64,000 nucleotides of DNA from Lacihabitans soyangensis (lineage in GTDB: Bacteria > Bacteroidota > Bacteroidia > Cytophagales > Spirosomataceae): contig NZ_RJUF01000193.1 in the NCBI RefSeq assembly GCF_024343775.1, positions 1 to 64,000 on the forward strand, written 5' to 3'. The position numbers were made by a program, and so were the translations under genes. The notes under the pieces were generated by a model that did not search any database, was not told the origin of the DNA, and was given only the letters and a program-made list of their open reading frames with translations. Positions 53,874-62,807 of this stretch are shown one piece after another. How positions within the stretch are numbered: position 1 is the stretch's first letter; every line of letters begins with the position of its first letter.

Positions 53874-54119
53874 TTAAGGGTGATAGCCTTTAACTATTTT
53901 TTTTGATCTTATCAAACTGCCTTGATTTACCAGCACAAAGTAAATTCCATCTTCGAGACCAGTAAGGTCGAAATCATGCAGGCTTTTATCGTGCGTGGCT
54001 TCTTGTAAAATTTTTCCTGCCAGATTTTGAAGTTCAAAATGAGTTTCTTTGTCGTCTGGCACCCGAACATAAACTTTGTCGTCTTGTTCGTTAAGAAATA
54101 TCGTAATGTCGTCTTTCAT
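53874..54119 (-). CDS. 81-aa protein resembling a stand-alone type IX sorting domain
   Basis: The frame is open far into maf, but the ATG at 54119 overlaps the maf stop as ATGA, so this is the likely start. The 81-residue product, MKDDITIFLNEQDDKVYVRV then FELQNLAGKILQEAT, DLTGLEDGIYFVLVNQG and SKKIVKGYHP, has the strand pattern and motifs (G-I-Y-F, K-K-I-V-K) of a type A C-terminal sorting domain of type IX secretion cargo. Yet it has no signal peptide and no cargo part. It could be a decayed cargo end or an intracellular relative. Co-translated with maf. Confidence 0.7.
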   Translation of the reverse strand: MKDDITIFLNEQDDKVYVRVPDDKETHFELQNLAGKILQEATHDKSLHDFDLTGLEDGIYFVLVNQGSLIRSKKIVKGYHP

Positions 54120-54694
54120 TCTAAAATAATATATGGCTTTAACGCCTTGTAAATAAGGTGAATAGGTAAGCCCATGACGGTGTAGAATGAGCCCTCTATC
54201 TTTGGAATACCAATCATTCCTATGAAATCCTGGACGCCATAAGCTCCGGCTTTGTCCATTGGATGGTGGTTTTTTATGTAGAACCATATTTCAGCCTCGG
54301 TAAGTTCCTCGAAGTGAACTTGGGTAATGTCTATGAAACTTTTGTAATCATTGCCGTTTTTGATGCAAACACCAGTGACTACTTTGTGGGTTTTGTCACT
54401 CAAACTCGCAAGCATCTCAAAAGCCTCGCCTTCATTTTCGGGCTTATTTATGATTTTATTGTCGAGTACTACCACAGTGTCGGCGGTTAGAATTAGGTAG
54501 TCTTCGTCAAAATCTTCAAAACACTCTGCTTTCTTTTGTGCAAGGATTTCGGGTACTTTTTCGTAGAACATCTTTAGGTCGAATTCTTCCGAAGTTGGTC
54601 TTACAATCACTTCAAAATCAAACCCTGAGGCTAGGAGTATTTCTTTTCTTCTCGGCGAATTTGATGCTAATATTAGCTTTTTAGTAAGTTTCAT
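54116..54694 (-). CDS. maf: Maf-family nucleoside triphosphate pyrophosphatase
   Basis: 192-residue house-cleaning enzyme that hydrolyses modified or non-canonical NTPs (dTTP/UTP and methylated forms in the YhdE group). The N-terminal ASNSPRRKEILLASGF (10-25), ADTVV with D72, and GAYGVQDFIGMIGI-type C-terminal segment are intact, and the C-terminus ends in MGLPIHLIYKALK. It is divergent from a marR gene across a 16-bp palindrome and translationally coupled to an 81-residue protein. Confidence 0.95.
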   Translation of the reverse strand: MKLTKKLILASNSPRRKEILLASGFDFEVIVRPTSEEFDLKMFYEKVPEILAQKKAECFEDFDEDYLILTADTVVVLDNKIINKPENEGEAFEMLASLSDKTHKVVTGVCIKNGNDYKSFIDITQVHFEELTEAEIWFYIKNHHPMDKAGAYGVQDFIGMIGIPKIEGSFYTVMGLPIHLIYKALKPYIILE

Positions 54695-54738
54695 CTATTA
54701 AATTTTCGAGGCTCGGAAAAATATTTTACATTTGTAAT

Positions 54739-54754
54739 ATATGTAAATACATAT
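54739..54754. promoter_or_regulatory. Palindromic operator candidate between maf and marR
   Basis: ATATGTA-AA-TACATAT has perfect 7-bp arms and lies 28 bases before the marR ATG and 44 before that of maf. A dimeric winged-helix protein such as the adjacent MarR would fit. TTAATTTG at 54769-54776, a near -7 element for marR, follows 14 bases later. Confidence 0.55.
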
Positions 54755-54782
54755 TTCGGATGTACACTTAATTTGCAAAAGT

Positions 54783-55235
54783 ATGAGTTTAGAGCAGGAA
54801 ATAAAACAAACCCGACCATTTAAAAGCAATTATGAAAAAGCGTTGGTCAATATCATGTTTACCAACAACTGGATACATTTCAAGCAGAATAAATACCTTA
54901 AGCCGTTCGATATCAGTATTCAACAGTATAATGTTTTGAGAATATTGAATGGTCAGAAAGATCAACCCATAACGATAAATGAGATCATTGACAGAATGCT
55001 CGACAAAATGTCAAATGCCTCCCGTCTGGTAGATAAACTTTATGCCAAAGGATACGTCAGCAGAGAACAAAAAGTAGGCAATAGAAGAGCATGTGATGTA
55101 ACCATTACCCCAAAAGGTATTTCGTTCTTGGAAGATGTTACCAAATCGATAAAAGGAATTGAGAAAGATATGAATTCCTTAAGCGAAGTGGAATTTGATG
55201 AATTGAATCGTCTTTTGGATAAAATTAGAAAATAA
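54783..55235 (+). CDS. MarR-family transcriptional regulator
   Basis: 150-residue winged-helix regulator. The recognition region is at about 60-105 (ITINEIIDRMLDKMSNASRLVDKLYAKGYVSREQK) with the wing NRRACDVTITPKGISFLE, as in MarR proteins; the N- and C-terminal helices would dimerise. Upstream is a perfect palindrome that is probably its own operator. The next gene, a lipase, begins 57 bases downstream, possibly from a separate promoter. Ligand unknown. Confidence 0.92.
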   Translation: MSLEQEIKQTRPFKSNYEKALVNIMFTNNWIHFKQNKYLKPFDISIQQYNVLRILNGQKDQPITINEIIDRMLDKMSNASRLVDKLYAKGYVSREQKVGNRRACDVTITPKGISFLEDVTKSIKGIEKDMNSLSEVEFDELNRLLDKIRK

Positions 55236-55292
55236 CACGCAATCATAGGCTAGGCAGACCGTTGTAAAAGAAATTAAAATTATTTGAAGATC

Positions 55293-56486
55293 ATGAGAGG
55301 AAAGAGTGTATTGAGTTTGAAATGGTTATTTTTTGTTTTGGTTTTCTTCGTTTCCTGCGAAGAAGACGATGTTTTGGAGTTTGATAATTATTTGGTTTCG
55401 TCTACCGAGGTAAAAAAGTTTACGAAAGCTGAGTTTTTAACCACACTTTCTTCCACATTCGGTGCTCAGAGTGCTCAAGTATCCTTTCTTGTTAGGTCTG
55501 GAATAAGTTTACACAAAATATCATATTTAACCAAAACCCCAGAAGGAAATCAAATAACGGCGTCAGGTGCTATTATTGTCCCTACTGACCTCACGGAGGC
55601 CTTAGCTCTAGGTAGTGTTCAACACGGAACTATTTCTGACAATAGTCAAGCTCCTTCGTATTTCAATACCCAGTCAGAGGCTGCACTTGGACAGTTTTTT
55701 GCTTCAACTGGTTTGATTATTGCCATGCCGGATTATCTGGGTTATGGTGATTCCCAAAATTATCCTCATCCTTACGAACATAAAACTGGATTGGCCCAAC
55801 CTAATGTTGATTTTCTACTTGCAGTGAAAGAATTTATCAAAAAAGAAGGTATAAAATGGAACAATAACCTCCTTTTGGCAGGTTACTCTGAAGGTGGCTA
55901 CGCAACTTTGGCTACTCAAAAATTGATTGAAGAGAAATATAGTTCACAATTCAATTTGAAGGCATCTAGCTGTGGAGCAGGGGCTTACGATAAAACCAAA
56001 ACTTTAGAGTCATTTATAAATTCTAAAACAAGTGGAGAATCTACCAATAATCGTTCTTATATTTGGGTTTTGTTGACTTATGACAGGCTTTATGGTTTTA
56101 ACAGGCCAGTAACTGACTATTTTGTTGAGCCTTATGCATCTGACATCAAAATCAATAAACAAAACGTAACCATAGCCAAGAGTTTTGACGAAATTTTGAA
56201 TCCGACATTTGTTGCGGGACTTAAAAATAAAACTGAAGCAAAATGGCTTGAGGCTATAAAAGACAATGACATAACAGAATGGAAGTCAAAGATTCCAACA
56301 AGGTTATATCATGGCGATGCCGACACTTTTGTGCCGTTTTTTAATTCTGAGTCGGCACAGAAAGGCATGACGGCAAAAGGATCAAGTCAGGTTACTTTGG
56401 AGCGAATAGGAGGTGGAACCCACGGTTCGTCCATTCAGTTTTTTCTATTGGGAACATTAGATTTATTTAACACTTATAAAAATTAA
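55293..56486 (+). CDS. Alpha/beta-hydrolase lipoprotein (secretory lipase-like)
   Basis: 397-residue exported hydrolase. From the ATG at 55293 (the frame is open from TTG 55284) a signal peptide ends at Cys22 (FFVSCEEDD), so it is probably a lipoprotein. The catalytic Ser is S199 in AGYSEGGYATLA; the acid lies in YHGDADTFVP and the His in GGGTHGSSIQF. The layout resembles secretory lipases and related esterases acting on triglycerides or other esters. It leads an operon with the Dabb and propeller genes (gaps of 2 bases). Confidence 0.88.
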   Translation: MRGKSVLSLKWLFFVLVFFVSCEEDDVLEFDNYLVSSTEVKKFTKAEFLTTLSSTFGAQSAQVSFLVRSGISLHKISYLTKTPEGNQITASGAIIVPTDLTEALALGSVQHGTISDNSQAPSYFNTQSEAALGQFFASTGLIIAMPDYLGYGDSQNYPHPYEHKTGLAQPNVDFLLAVKEFIKKEGIKWNNNLLLAGYSEGGYATLATQKLIEEKYSSQFNLKASSCGAGAYDKTKTLESFINSKTSGESTNNRSYIWVLLTYDRLYGFNRPVTDYFVEPYASDIKINKQNVTIAKSFDEILNPTFVAGLKNKTEAKWLEAIKDNDITEWKSKIPTRLYHGDADTFVPFFNSESAQKGMTAKGSSQVTLERIGGGTHGSSIQFFLLGTLDLFNTYKN

Positions 56487-56488
56487 AG

Positions 56489-56803
56489 ATGGGAAACTTA
56501 AAAACAGGATTTGTTCATACGGTATTTTTTTGGTTGAAAGAAAAGGAAAACGAAGCACATAGAAAGCAACTTCACGAAGGTTTGATTGAATTGGCTAAAA
56601 TTGCAGAAATCGGAGATGCCTATATAGGTCAGGCCGCACCTACCAATCGCGAGGTGATTGACAATACTTATGATTTTAGTATAACTTTTGTTTTTGACAC
56701 CGCCGCTAACCAAGATATTTATCAAGATCATCCTGACCATCATGCATTTATCGCGAAATGTTCGATGCTTTGGGACAAAGTAAAAGTGTATGATGCCTGT
56801 TAA
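56489..56803 (+). CDS. Dabb-domain (stress-responsive A/B barrel) protein
   Basis: 104-residue dimeric alpha-beta barrel protein. The opening FVHTVFFWLKEKENEAHRKQL and the later YDFSITFVFDTAANQDIYQDHPDHHAFI are the Dabb pattern. Members range from plant stress proteins to small cyclases and monooxygenase-like enzymes; no catalytic role can be assigned here. It lies 2 bases after the lipase and 2 bases before the propeller gene, so it works in that operon. Confidence 0.9.
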   Translation: MGNLKTGFVHTVFFWLKEKENEAHRKQLHEGLIELAKIAEIGDAYIGQAAPTNREVIDNTYDFSITFVFDTAANQDIYQDHPDHHAFIAKCSMLWDKVKVYDAC

Positions 56804-56805
56804 TA

Positions 56806-58095
56806 TTGCCTAGTTTTAATTTTACAGATTTGAAGAATTTTTTATTTCTATTTTTTTCGTGTTGCAGCGTTTCGGCTCAAACCCTCACTTTTGACGCCAA
56901 AGGCCTTATTTATCTTCAAGACTCTGACTTTGGTACGTTTAGTTATGCTACAAAAAAAATAGACAAAGTTGGTTTGGATAAAATGGGGGCTTTTATGTTT
57001 CCATTACAATATGAAGACTCCTACAATAACTCCGAACAAATCGTTTCAAACTCAGTAATAGACAACTTTAAGTCTATTGCAATCAAATCTGACAATAGGC
57101 TTTGTTATGTCCTAGAAACGAAAGGGGCACTTAAGAAAGATGAAAAATCGGCCTCTTTTGCAGGTTTGCCTGATGGCGGTTACGTGAGTGTGGTAGATAT
57201 TTCAAACCTCCGAAACTTGAAGCCAGACTACAGATTTCCAGTGGCATTAAATCCCAAGGCAATAGCTCTTAACAAAACCAATGAGTATTTAGCCGTTGCT
57301 TCGGAAGGGTACAATCAGGAATTGCAGATTTTTGAATTGAATGAATTCGGGAAGCCTATTCGTGTGATAGCCAAGCCTTCTCAGCTCGCCAATGGCCCTA
57401 TTTCTGATGTCATTTGGCACCCTAAAGAAGACTTTCTGGCTTACATAAAACAAGATACCAGAGAAATTGGCTTGGTTAAGATTATAAAGGATGGACCAAC
57501 TCAGAAAATAATAAGATTAGAACTTACGGGTTCTACAATCAAGCTCGATGGTATGCCAAAATCCGGAACATTTACCAAAGATGGTAAGTTTTTTTTGGCA
57601 CTAGATACCAACAACCCGATGGGACTGGAAACTAACAATGGGCAGGTGTTTGTGATAAAATTTAATTTGGAGGAGAATGGAAGTCACTCTCTCATATCAA
57701 AGGCGTTTGTTGAGGACAATCCAACTTCCATAGCCTTGCACCCTGATGGCAACTCTTTGGTTGTTGTGAACGCAAAGAAATCTTTTGACTATCCAATAAA
57801 CGATAGAAACTCAGGGAAATCGTCCCTTTCTGTTCTTAATTTAACAGCTGAGGGCAATTTGTCGAACAGAGGAAATATTGCCTTGGAAGGAATTTTGCCT
57901 GCTGGAGTTGCCTTTGATAAAACTGGTAAAAACTTTGCGATTAGCTTTTTTCAATATCTCAATTTTGGAAAACCTTCGGCCGGAATCGATTTTTTTAGAT
58001 TTTTTGGCGGTCAAAATCCTAGAATTGAAAAACAAACTTCAAGAATCATTACCAACAAAGGCATGCATTATTTGAAAGTGATTGAAGATTTTTAA
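56806..58095 (+). CDS. Exported beta-propeller protein (lactonase/YncE-like)
   Basis: About 429 residues with a signal peptide (FLFLFFSCCSVSAQ) and propeller-type repeats such as NPKAIALNKTNEYLAVASEG, MPKSGTFTKDGKFFLALDT, NPTSIALHPDGNSLVVVNAK and LPAGVAFDKTGKNFAISFF. This is the look of YncE/lactonase-like seven-bladed propellers. No catalytic residues stand out. The start is uncertain: TTG at 56806, or TTG at 56830, which gives a compact signal peptide; there is no suitable ATG. It is the last gene of the lipase-Dabb-propeller operon. Confidence 0.78.
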   Translation: MPSFNFTDLKNFLFLFFSCCSVSAQTLTFDAKGLIYLQDSDFGTFSYATKKIDKVGLDKMGAFMFPLQYEDSYNNSEQIVSNSVIDNFKSIAIKSDNRLCYVLETKGALKKDEKSASFAGLPDGGYVSVVDISNLRNLKPDYRFPVALNPKAIALNKTNEYLAVASEGYNQELQIFELNEFGKPIRVIAKPSQLANGPISDVIWHPKEDFLAYIKQDTREIGLVKIIKDGPTQKIIRLELTGSTIKLDGMPKSGTFTKDGKFFLALDTNNPMGLETNNGQVFVIKFNLEENGSHSLISKAFVEDNPTSIALHPDGNSLVVVNAKKSFDYPINDRNSGKSSLSVLNLTAEGNLSNRGNIALEGILPAGVAFDKTGKNFAISFFQYLNFGKPSAGIDFFRFFGGQNPRIEKQTSRIITNKGMHYLKVIEDF

Positions 58096-58134
58096 TATGC
58101 AAGTCAGGATTAACCATAGCCCTATTTTTATACA

Positions 58135-59328
58135 ATGGAACCAATGACAGACTCTTTTTCGTCGGTAGTTGAAATCAAAAAGAACCAATATATCGTTGAG
58201 ATTCTTCGCGAAATTTATAATTCTGGTGCCATTACCATTGCTCAGTTGGCTAAGAAACTTCACACAAGTGTACCTTCTATTACTGTCTATATCAATGAGT
58301 TAATAGCAGAAAAGTGGATACTAGAGGTAGGCTCGTCTAAAACAAAGTCGGGTAGAAGGCCTATTTTGTTTGATTTAAATCCCGACAAGCATTTGTGCGT
58401 AATAGTTGATTTGAATATTTATGAAACTAACTTTTACTTATTAAATCTCAGAAACGAAATTCTAAAGAAAAGTACTGTTGCAACAGATATAAATTCGGAT
58501 GACATAGTTGATGTAATTAAAACCGAAACTAAGAATTTTATTGCCGATTACTCCGTTTGGGCGGTGGGTATTTCGTCACCTGGTTTATTGAGTATTGACA
58601 AAGGCCTCAATTATACCTACCCTAATCACAATCAAAATGATCTTTCACTCGATGCCGTTTTAGAGCAATATTTACAAATCCCCACATTTATAACACATGA
58701 CACTCAGGCTTCTATGCTCGGCGAGCATCATTTTGGTTTGGCCAAAAACAAAGAAAACGTATTGCTGATTAACCTCGATTGGGGAATTGGTTTGGGCATT
58801 ATGTGTAATGGTCAGATAATCAAAGGTGCTGACGGATTTGCAGGCGAGTTAGGTCATATTCAAATCAAACCAGACGGAGCTTTGTGCCACTGTGGCAAAA
58901 AAGGCTGTTTGGAGACTGTTGCATCGGCTTTGGCGTTAATAAATAGAGCCAAACAAGGTTTAGCGGAAGGAAAGACATCAACTTTGTCTTTGAAAAAAGG
59001 TGAAATATCTTTGGAGGATGTCATAGAGGCTGCACTGAGAGGCGACGAATTTTGTATTGACTTGATATTTGATATTGGACGTGAGTTAGGCAAAGGTTTA
59101 TCTATTGCCATTCACATGTTTAATCCGGAGGTAATTATCATTGATGGTATCATGACCAAGGCAGGGGAGCTGATTGTTTCTACGCTCAATCAGGCCATTA
59201 ATAAGTATTGTTTGACTGATTTTAAGAAAAATCTTAAGGTATTGATATCGCCAATGGGTGATCAGGCAAAAATATTTGGGGCCAAATCTTTGGTGTTTGG
59301 CAAAATGCTCGATTTGAAGAATTATTGA
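58135..59328 (+). CDS. ROK-family transcriptional regulator (NagC/XylR type)
   Basis: 397-residue protein with an N-terminal winged helix (about 15-75, ITIAQLAKKLHTSVPSITVYINELI) and a ROK sugar-kinase-like domain. The ROK zinc site is visible in GHIQ...CHCGKKGCLE (C251, C253, C258), and the ATP loop region NLDWGIGLGIMC is present, so binding of a sugar or N-acetyl sugar is expected. This is the NagC/Mlc layout: a repressor of sugar-use genes. The targets are not obvious; the propeller operon upstream on the same strand is the nearest candidate. Confidence 0.92.
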   Translation: MEPMTDSFSSVVEIKKNQYIVEILREIYNSGAITIAQLAKKLHTSVPSITVYINELIAEKWILEVGSSKTKSGRRPILFDLNPDKHLCVIVDLNIYETNFYLLNLRNEILKKSTVATDINSDDIVDVIKTETKNFIADYSVWAVGISSPGLLSIDKGLNYTYPNHNQNDLSLDAVLEQYLQIPTFITHDTQASMLGEHHFGLAKNKENVLLINLDWGIGLGIMCNGQIIKGADGFAGELGHIQIKPDGALCHCGKKGCLETVASALALINRAKQGLAEGKTSTLSLKKGEISLEDVIEAALRGDEFCIDLIFDIGRELGKGLSIAIHMFNPEVIIIDGIMTKAGELIVSTLNQAINKYCLTDFKKNLKVLISPMGDQAKIFGAKSLVFGKMLDLKNY

Positions 59329-59369
59329 TTTTAATGAGCCTTTTTTCTTCCAAAATATTTAATAATTGT

Positions 59370-59377
59370 TACTTTTG
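59370..59377 (+). promoter_or_regulatory. Predicted -7 element of the pyrB operon
   Basis: TACTTTTG fits TAnnTTTG, 18 bases before the pyrB ATG. Confidence 0.55.
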
Positions 59378-59395
59378 TAAAATTATTAATCATAG

Positions 59396-60319
59396 ATGGA
59401 TTCTTTAAGTACGCGGCATTTATTAGGAATTAAAAATATCACAGAAAACGATATCAATTTAATACTTGAAACCGCCAAAGAATTTAAAGAAGTCATTAAT
59501 AGACCGATAAAAAAGGTTCCCTCCCTCCGAGACATAACAATTGCCAATCTCTTTTTTGAAAACTCCACCCGGACCAGACTTTCATTTGAATTGGCAGAAA
59601 AGCGTCTTTCAGCCGATACCATAAACTTCACATCAGCAGGTAGTTCCGTAAAAAAAGGAGAGACATTGCTCGATACTGTTAATAACATCTTGGCTATGAA
59701 GGTAGATATGGTGGTTATGCGGCACAGCAGCCCTGGAGCACCACATTTTCTATCGAATAAAATAAAAGCCAACATTGTAAACGCAGGCGATGGCACGCAC
59801 GAACACCCTACACAGGCCTTGTTGGATGCGTTTTCGATGCAAGAAAAAATAGGTGATTTAAGAGGAAAGAAGATTGCCATCATTGGTGATATTCTCCATT
59901 CGAGAGTGGCACTTTCGAATATATTTTGTTTGCAAAAACTTGGTGCAGATGTAAGAGTGTGTGGTCCTAAAACATTAATTCCTAAATATTTGACTTCTTT
60001 GGGAGTTCAGGTTTTTGAGAATGTAAAAGAAGCCTTAGCTTGGTGCGATGTAGCCAATGTTCTCAGAATTCAGCTCGAAAGACAGCAACTGAAATACTTT
60101 CCTTCCTTGAGGGAATATTCACTTTATTTTGGGATAAACAAAAGCATCTTAGATGAGTTAAACAAAAAAATAGTTCTTATGCATCCCGGACCAATCAATA
60201 GGGGAGTAGAATTAAGCTCTGACGCCGCCGATTCAAGTCATTCAATCATACTTGATCAAGTGGAAAATGGAGTGGCAGTAAGAATGGCGGTTATGTTTCT
60301 GTTGGCACAAAAAAATTAA
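59396..60319 (+). CDS. pyrB: Aspartate carbamoyltransferase catalytic chain
   Basis: 307-residue cytoplasmic enzyme joining carbamoyl phosphate and aspartate, the committed step of pyrimidine synthesis. The carbamoyl-phosphate motif STRTR (57-61), SVKKGET, HPTQALLDAFSM and the C-terminal HPGPINRGVE are canonical. There is no pyrI regulatory chain next to it, which is the usual class C situation in many bacteria. It heads a compact run pyrB-nuoC-phosphodiesterase-unknown with gaps of 4, 1 and -4 bases. Confidence 0.97.
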   Translation: MDSLSTRHLLGIKNITENDINLILETAKEFKEVINRPIKKVPSLRDITIANLFFENSTRTRLSFELAEKRLSADTINFTSAGSSVKKGETLLDTVNNILAMKVDMVVMRHSSPGAPHFLSNKIKANIVNAGDGTHEHPTQALLDAFSMQEKIGDLRGKKIAIIGDILHSRVALSNIFCLQKLGADVRVCGPKTLIPKYLTSLGVQVFENVKEALAWCDVANVLRIQLERQQLKYFPSLREYSLYFGINKSILDELNKKIVLMHPGPINRGVELSSDAADSSHSIILDQVENGVAVRMAVMFLLAQKN

Positions 60320-60323
60320 AGAA

Positions 60324-60824
60324 ATGGATTTTTCAGTAAGTGCAGAGGTGTCTTTGAAAATTAATACAGAACTTAAAATAGACACACAGTTTATTGAGAA
60401 TGTTCGGCAACCATTCATTTTTCTTCCGGAGTCAAGCCGTTTGTTGACAGTTTGTAAATTTCTTTACAGTAGCCCATTATTTTATTTTGATTTTCTAAAT
60501 TGCGTTACCGCAATTGATAATGGCACAGAAGCAGGTAGCATTGATTTAATATATCATCTAAGCTCTATACCTTTCGAAAAGTCTGTTGTACTGAAAGTTC
60601 AAATAGACAGGGAATTAGACGAAAAGTCCAAAATTGACTCAGTTTCAAGCATTTGGAAAACGGCCGATTGGCACGAAAGAGAAATTTTTGATTTCTATGG
60701 CGTAAAATTCAATAACCACCCAGATTTACGCCGCATATTGCTTCCCGCTGACTGGGAAGGGCATCCGATGCGAAAAGACTACCAAGAGCAAGAAACCTAC
60801 CACGGTATAAAAGTTAAATACTAA
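60324..60824 (+). CDS. nuoC: NADH-quinone oxidoreductase subunit C (NuoC)
   Basis: 166-residue 30-kDa-type subunit of the peripheral arm of complex I. The signature SIWKTADWHEREIFDFYGV and PDLRRILLPADWEGHPMRKDY is unmistakable. The remarkable point is its place: it is in a pyrimidine-linked operon between pyrB and a phosphodiesterase, with no other nuo gene in the window. Either nuoC has been separated from the nuo operon or it is a second copy. No truncation is visible. Confidence 0.93.
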   Translation: MDFSVSAEVSLKINTELKIDTQFIENVRQPFIFLPESSRLLTVCKFLYSSPLFYFDFLNCVTAIDNGTEAGSIDLIYHLSSIPFEKSVVLKVQIDRELDEKSKIDSVSSIWKTADWHEREIFDFYGVKFNNHPDLRRILLPADWEGHPMRKDYQEQETYHGIKVKY

Positions 60825-60825
60825 A

Positions 60826-61323
60826 ATGGCTCTCATTGGCCTTATTTCCGACACGCATTCTTATCTCGATCCTGCCGTATTTGAGCACTTCAAAGATTGT
60901 GACGAAATCTGGCACATCGGTGATATTGGCGATAGGACTGTCCTTGATCAACTTAAAGATTTCAAACCAGTGAAAGCTGTTTTTGGTAATATTGAAACGC
61001 AAGAACTAAGACACGAACTCCCAGAAGACTTGATATTTGAAATTGAAGGCCTTAAAGTATTTATGACGCATATCGGTAACTTACCGGGCAAATATTCGGC
61101 TAGAGTAAAAAAAATCTTAAAATTTCACCAGCCAAACTTGTTTATTTGTGGGCATTCGCATATTTTGAGAGTGATTAAGGATCCGCTAAACAACGGCATG
61201 GTATATTTAAATCCTGGAGCCGCTGGAAAGCACGGGTTTCATCAAATGAGAACTTTGATGAGAATGAAAATTGAACAATCAAAAATCACGAATTTGGAAG
61301 TGATAGAACTAGGAAAACGATGA
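60826..61323 (+). CDS. YfcE/MJ0936-family metallophosphoesterase
   Basis: 165-residue phosphodiesterase with a two-metal site: SDTH (8-11), GDIGD, GNIE, THIGNLPGKY and GHSH (all family motifs). Proteins of this family cleave small phosphodiesters in vitro; the natural substrate is uncertain. It begins 1 base after nuoC stops and overlaps the next gene by 4 bases (ATGA), so it is in the pyrB operon. Confidence 0.92.
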   Translation: MALIGLISDTHSYLDPAVFEHFKDCDEIWHIGDIGDRTVLDQLKDFKPVKAVFGNIETQELRHELPEDLIFEIEGLKVFMTHIGNLPGKYSARVKKILKFHQPNLFICGHSHILRVIKDPLNNGMVYLNPGAAGKHGFHQMRTLMRMKIEQSKITNLEVIELGKR

Positions 61324-62807
61324 AATTATTTTTCGCTTTGTTTTTGGTTATCATTACGTTTTCGCATCATTCATTCGGCCAATTGGTCGAATCGGTTGAT
61401 GTAGAAATCCCTTTGGATGATAATCTGGAGGATGATTTCAGTGTAGTTTCCTTAGACACGAATGGCGTTCTATTGATGAATTTTCAGACTTCGGTTTTCG
61501 GCAAAAAAGGAAGACTTAATTTTGTGAAATATGATAAAGATTTGAGAAGTGAATGGACCAATACGATAGACCCAGGCCTAACTTTTCGCTTGGTGAAGTA
61601 TTTTAAGGGTGAAGATTATCTTTTCTGTCTTTTGCAAGAGAGTGATAGTAGAAAAATAAAAATCGTAAAAATAGACTTGGATCGGGGAGATGCCATCACC
61701 ACAGAATCTACCATGCTCACTGATATGGACGTCGAGTTTTTTGCTGCCATAGAAACCAAGGTTATTATTTTGGGGGTTTACAACGATAGACCAGTGGCCG
61801 AGCTTCATCGCTTATTTGACCAAACCTCTAAGGTTTTGCCACAAATTCACTCCAATTTCCTCAAAGTATTGTCTCTTGAAGTCAATGAGAGTGAGAAGCA
61901 GATTTATCTCATGCTCAAAGATGAGAAAAAGTGTCAATTCAAACTTTCGGTCTTTGATATTGAAGGCAAAATGTTGTTTATGAAAGACTTGGGAGATAAA
62001 AAGCATGTGATCTTAAACTCCAAAATTTTGAAAATAGCCAAGAATACTTATTTTCTGGCAGGTAATTTTGCTGATAACTGCTCCGATTTTTCATCTGGTT
62101 TTTACGTGACTCCATTGAATAGAACTGAAGATATTCAATTTTTTAAGTTTTCAGAATTACAGAATTTTTACACCTACCTATCTCCTAAGAAACAAGAGAA
62201 AATTGAAGGTAGGTTGCAAACCAAAAAGTTAAAAGGTCGAGATCCAAAGATTCGTCACAGACTGAATCTGCAACAACCTTATGTGTTTGATAATCAGGTT
62301 CTGTTGGTAGGTGAGGTGTATTATCCTGAATATAAAAATGCCATGAATTATTCAAGAAGTTCACTGCTACATTTAGGAGAAAATTACAGAACAACACGCG
62401 ACTTTAACAATTATAAATTTACTCAAAGCTTGTTTTGCACCTTTGATTTTGACGGAAAAAAATCATGGGATTACAGCGTAGATTTGAAAAATCTTGAAAG
62501 TGAGGTTTTGACCAATAAAGTTCAAGTCATAAATAGCAAAGATGGTGTTTTGGTGGCATTTCCAAAAGAGGAAACCATTTTCCTGAAGTTGATTTCCAAA
62601 GATAAGCCTCCTGTGGATTTTGTTCCCTTAAATATAGGAGGTAAAAACAAAGAATTTGTGTCTGATGTAACAGTAGATTTGTTTTCTTGGTACGAACATA
62701 CTTTTTTGGCTTTTGGATACAAGACAGCTAGGTTGGCTAATACATTAGGCAGCAAACAGTTCTTCTATCTTACCAAACTTACCTACGAAACTCCGAAACT
62801 TAATTAA
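61320..62807 (+). CDS. Unrecognised exported protein
   Basis: 495-residue protein with a signal peptide (about 1-20, ending HSFGQ) and a mature part rich in beta strands with repeated Asp/Lys motifs (FVKYDKDLRSEW, LLQESDSRKIKIVKIDLDRG). This could be a propeller, but I recognise no family. It overlaps the phosphodiesterase gene by 4 bases, so it is translated with it. Its 3' end overlaps the convergent DUF2905 gene by 8 bases. Confidence 0.8.
   Translation: MKLFFALFLVIITFSHHSFGQLVESVDVEIPLDDNLEDDFSVVSLDTNGVLLMNFQTSVFGKKGRLNFVKYDKDLRSEWTNTIDPGLTFRLVKYFKGEDYLFCLLQESDSRKIKIVKIDLDRGDAITTESTMLTDMDVEFFAAIETKVIILGVYNDRPVAELHRLFDQTSKVLPQIHSNFLKVLSLEVNESEKQIYLMLKDEKKCQFKLSVFDIEGKMLFMKDLGDKKHVILNSKILKIAKNTYFLAGNFADNCSDFSSGFYVTPLNRTEDIQFFKFSELQNFYTYLSPKKQEKIEGRLQTKKLKGRDPKIRHRLNLQQPYVFDNQVLLVGEVYYPEYKNAMNYSRSSLLHLGENYRTTRDFNNYKFTQSLFCTFDFDGKKSWDYSVDLKNLESEVLTNKVQVINSKDGVLVAFPKEETIFLKLISKDKPPVDFVPLNIGGKNKEFVSDVTVDLFSWYEHTFLAFGYKTARLANTLGSKQFFYLTKLTYETPKLN

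Noticed and set aside
54120-54287. N-terminal extension of the sorting-domain-like gene
   Set aside because: The extension lies wholly inside maf in another frame; the ATGA overlap at 54116-54119 gives a better start.
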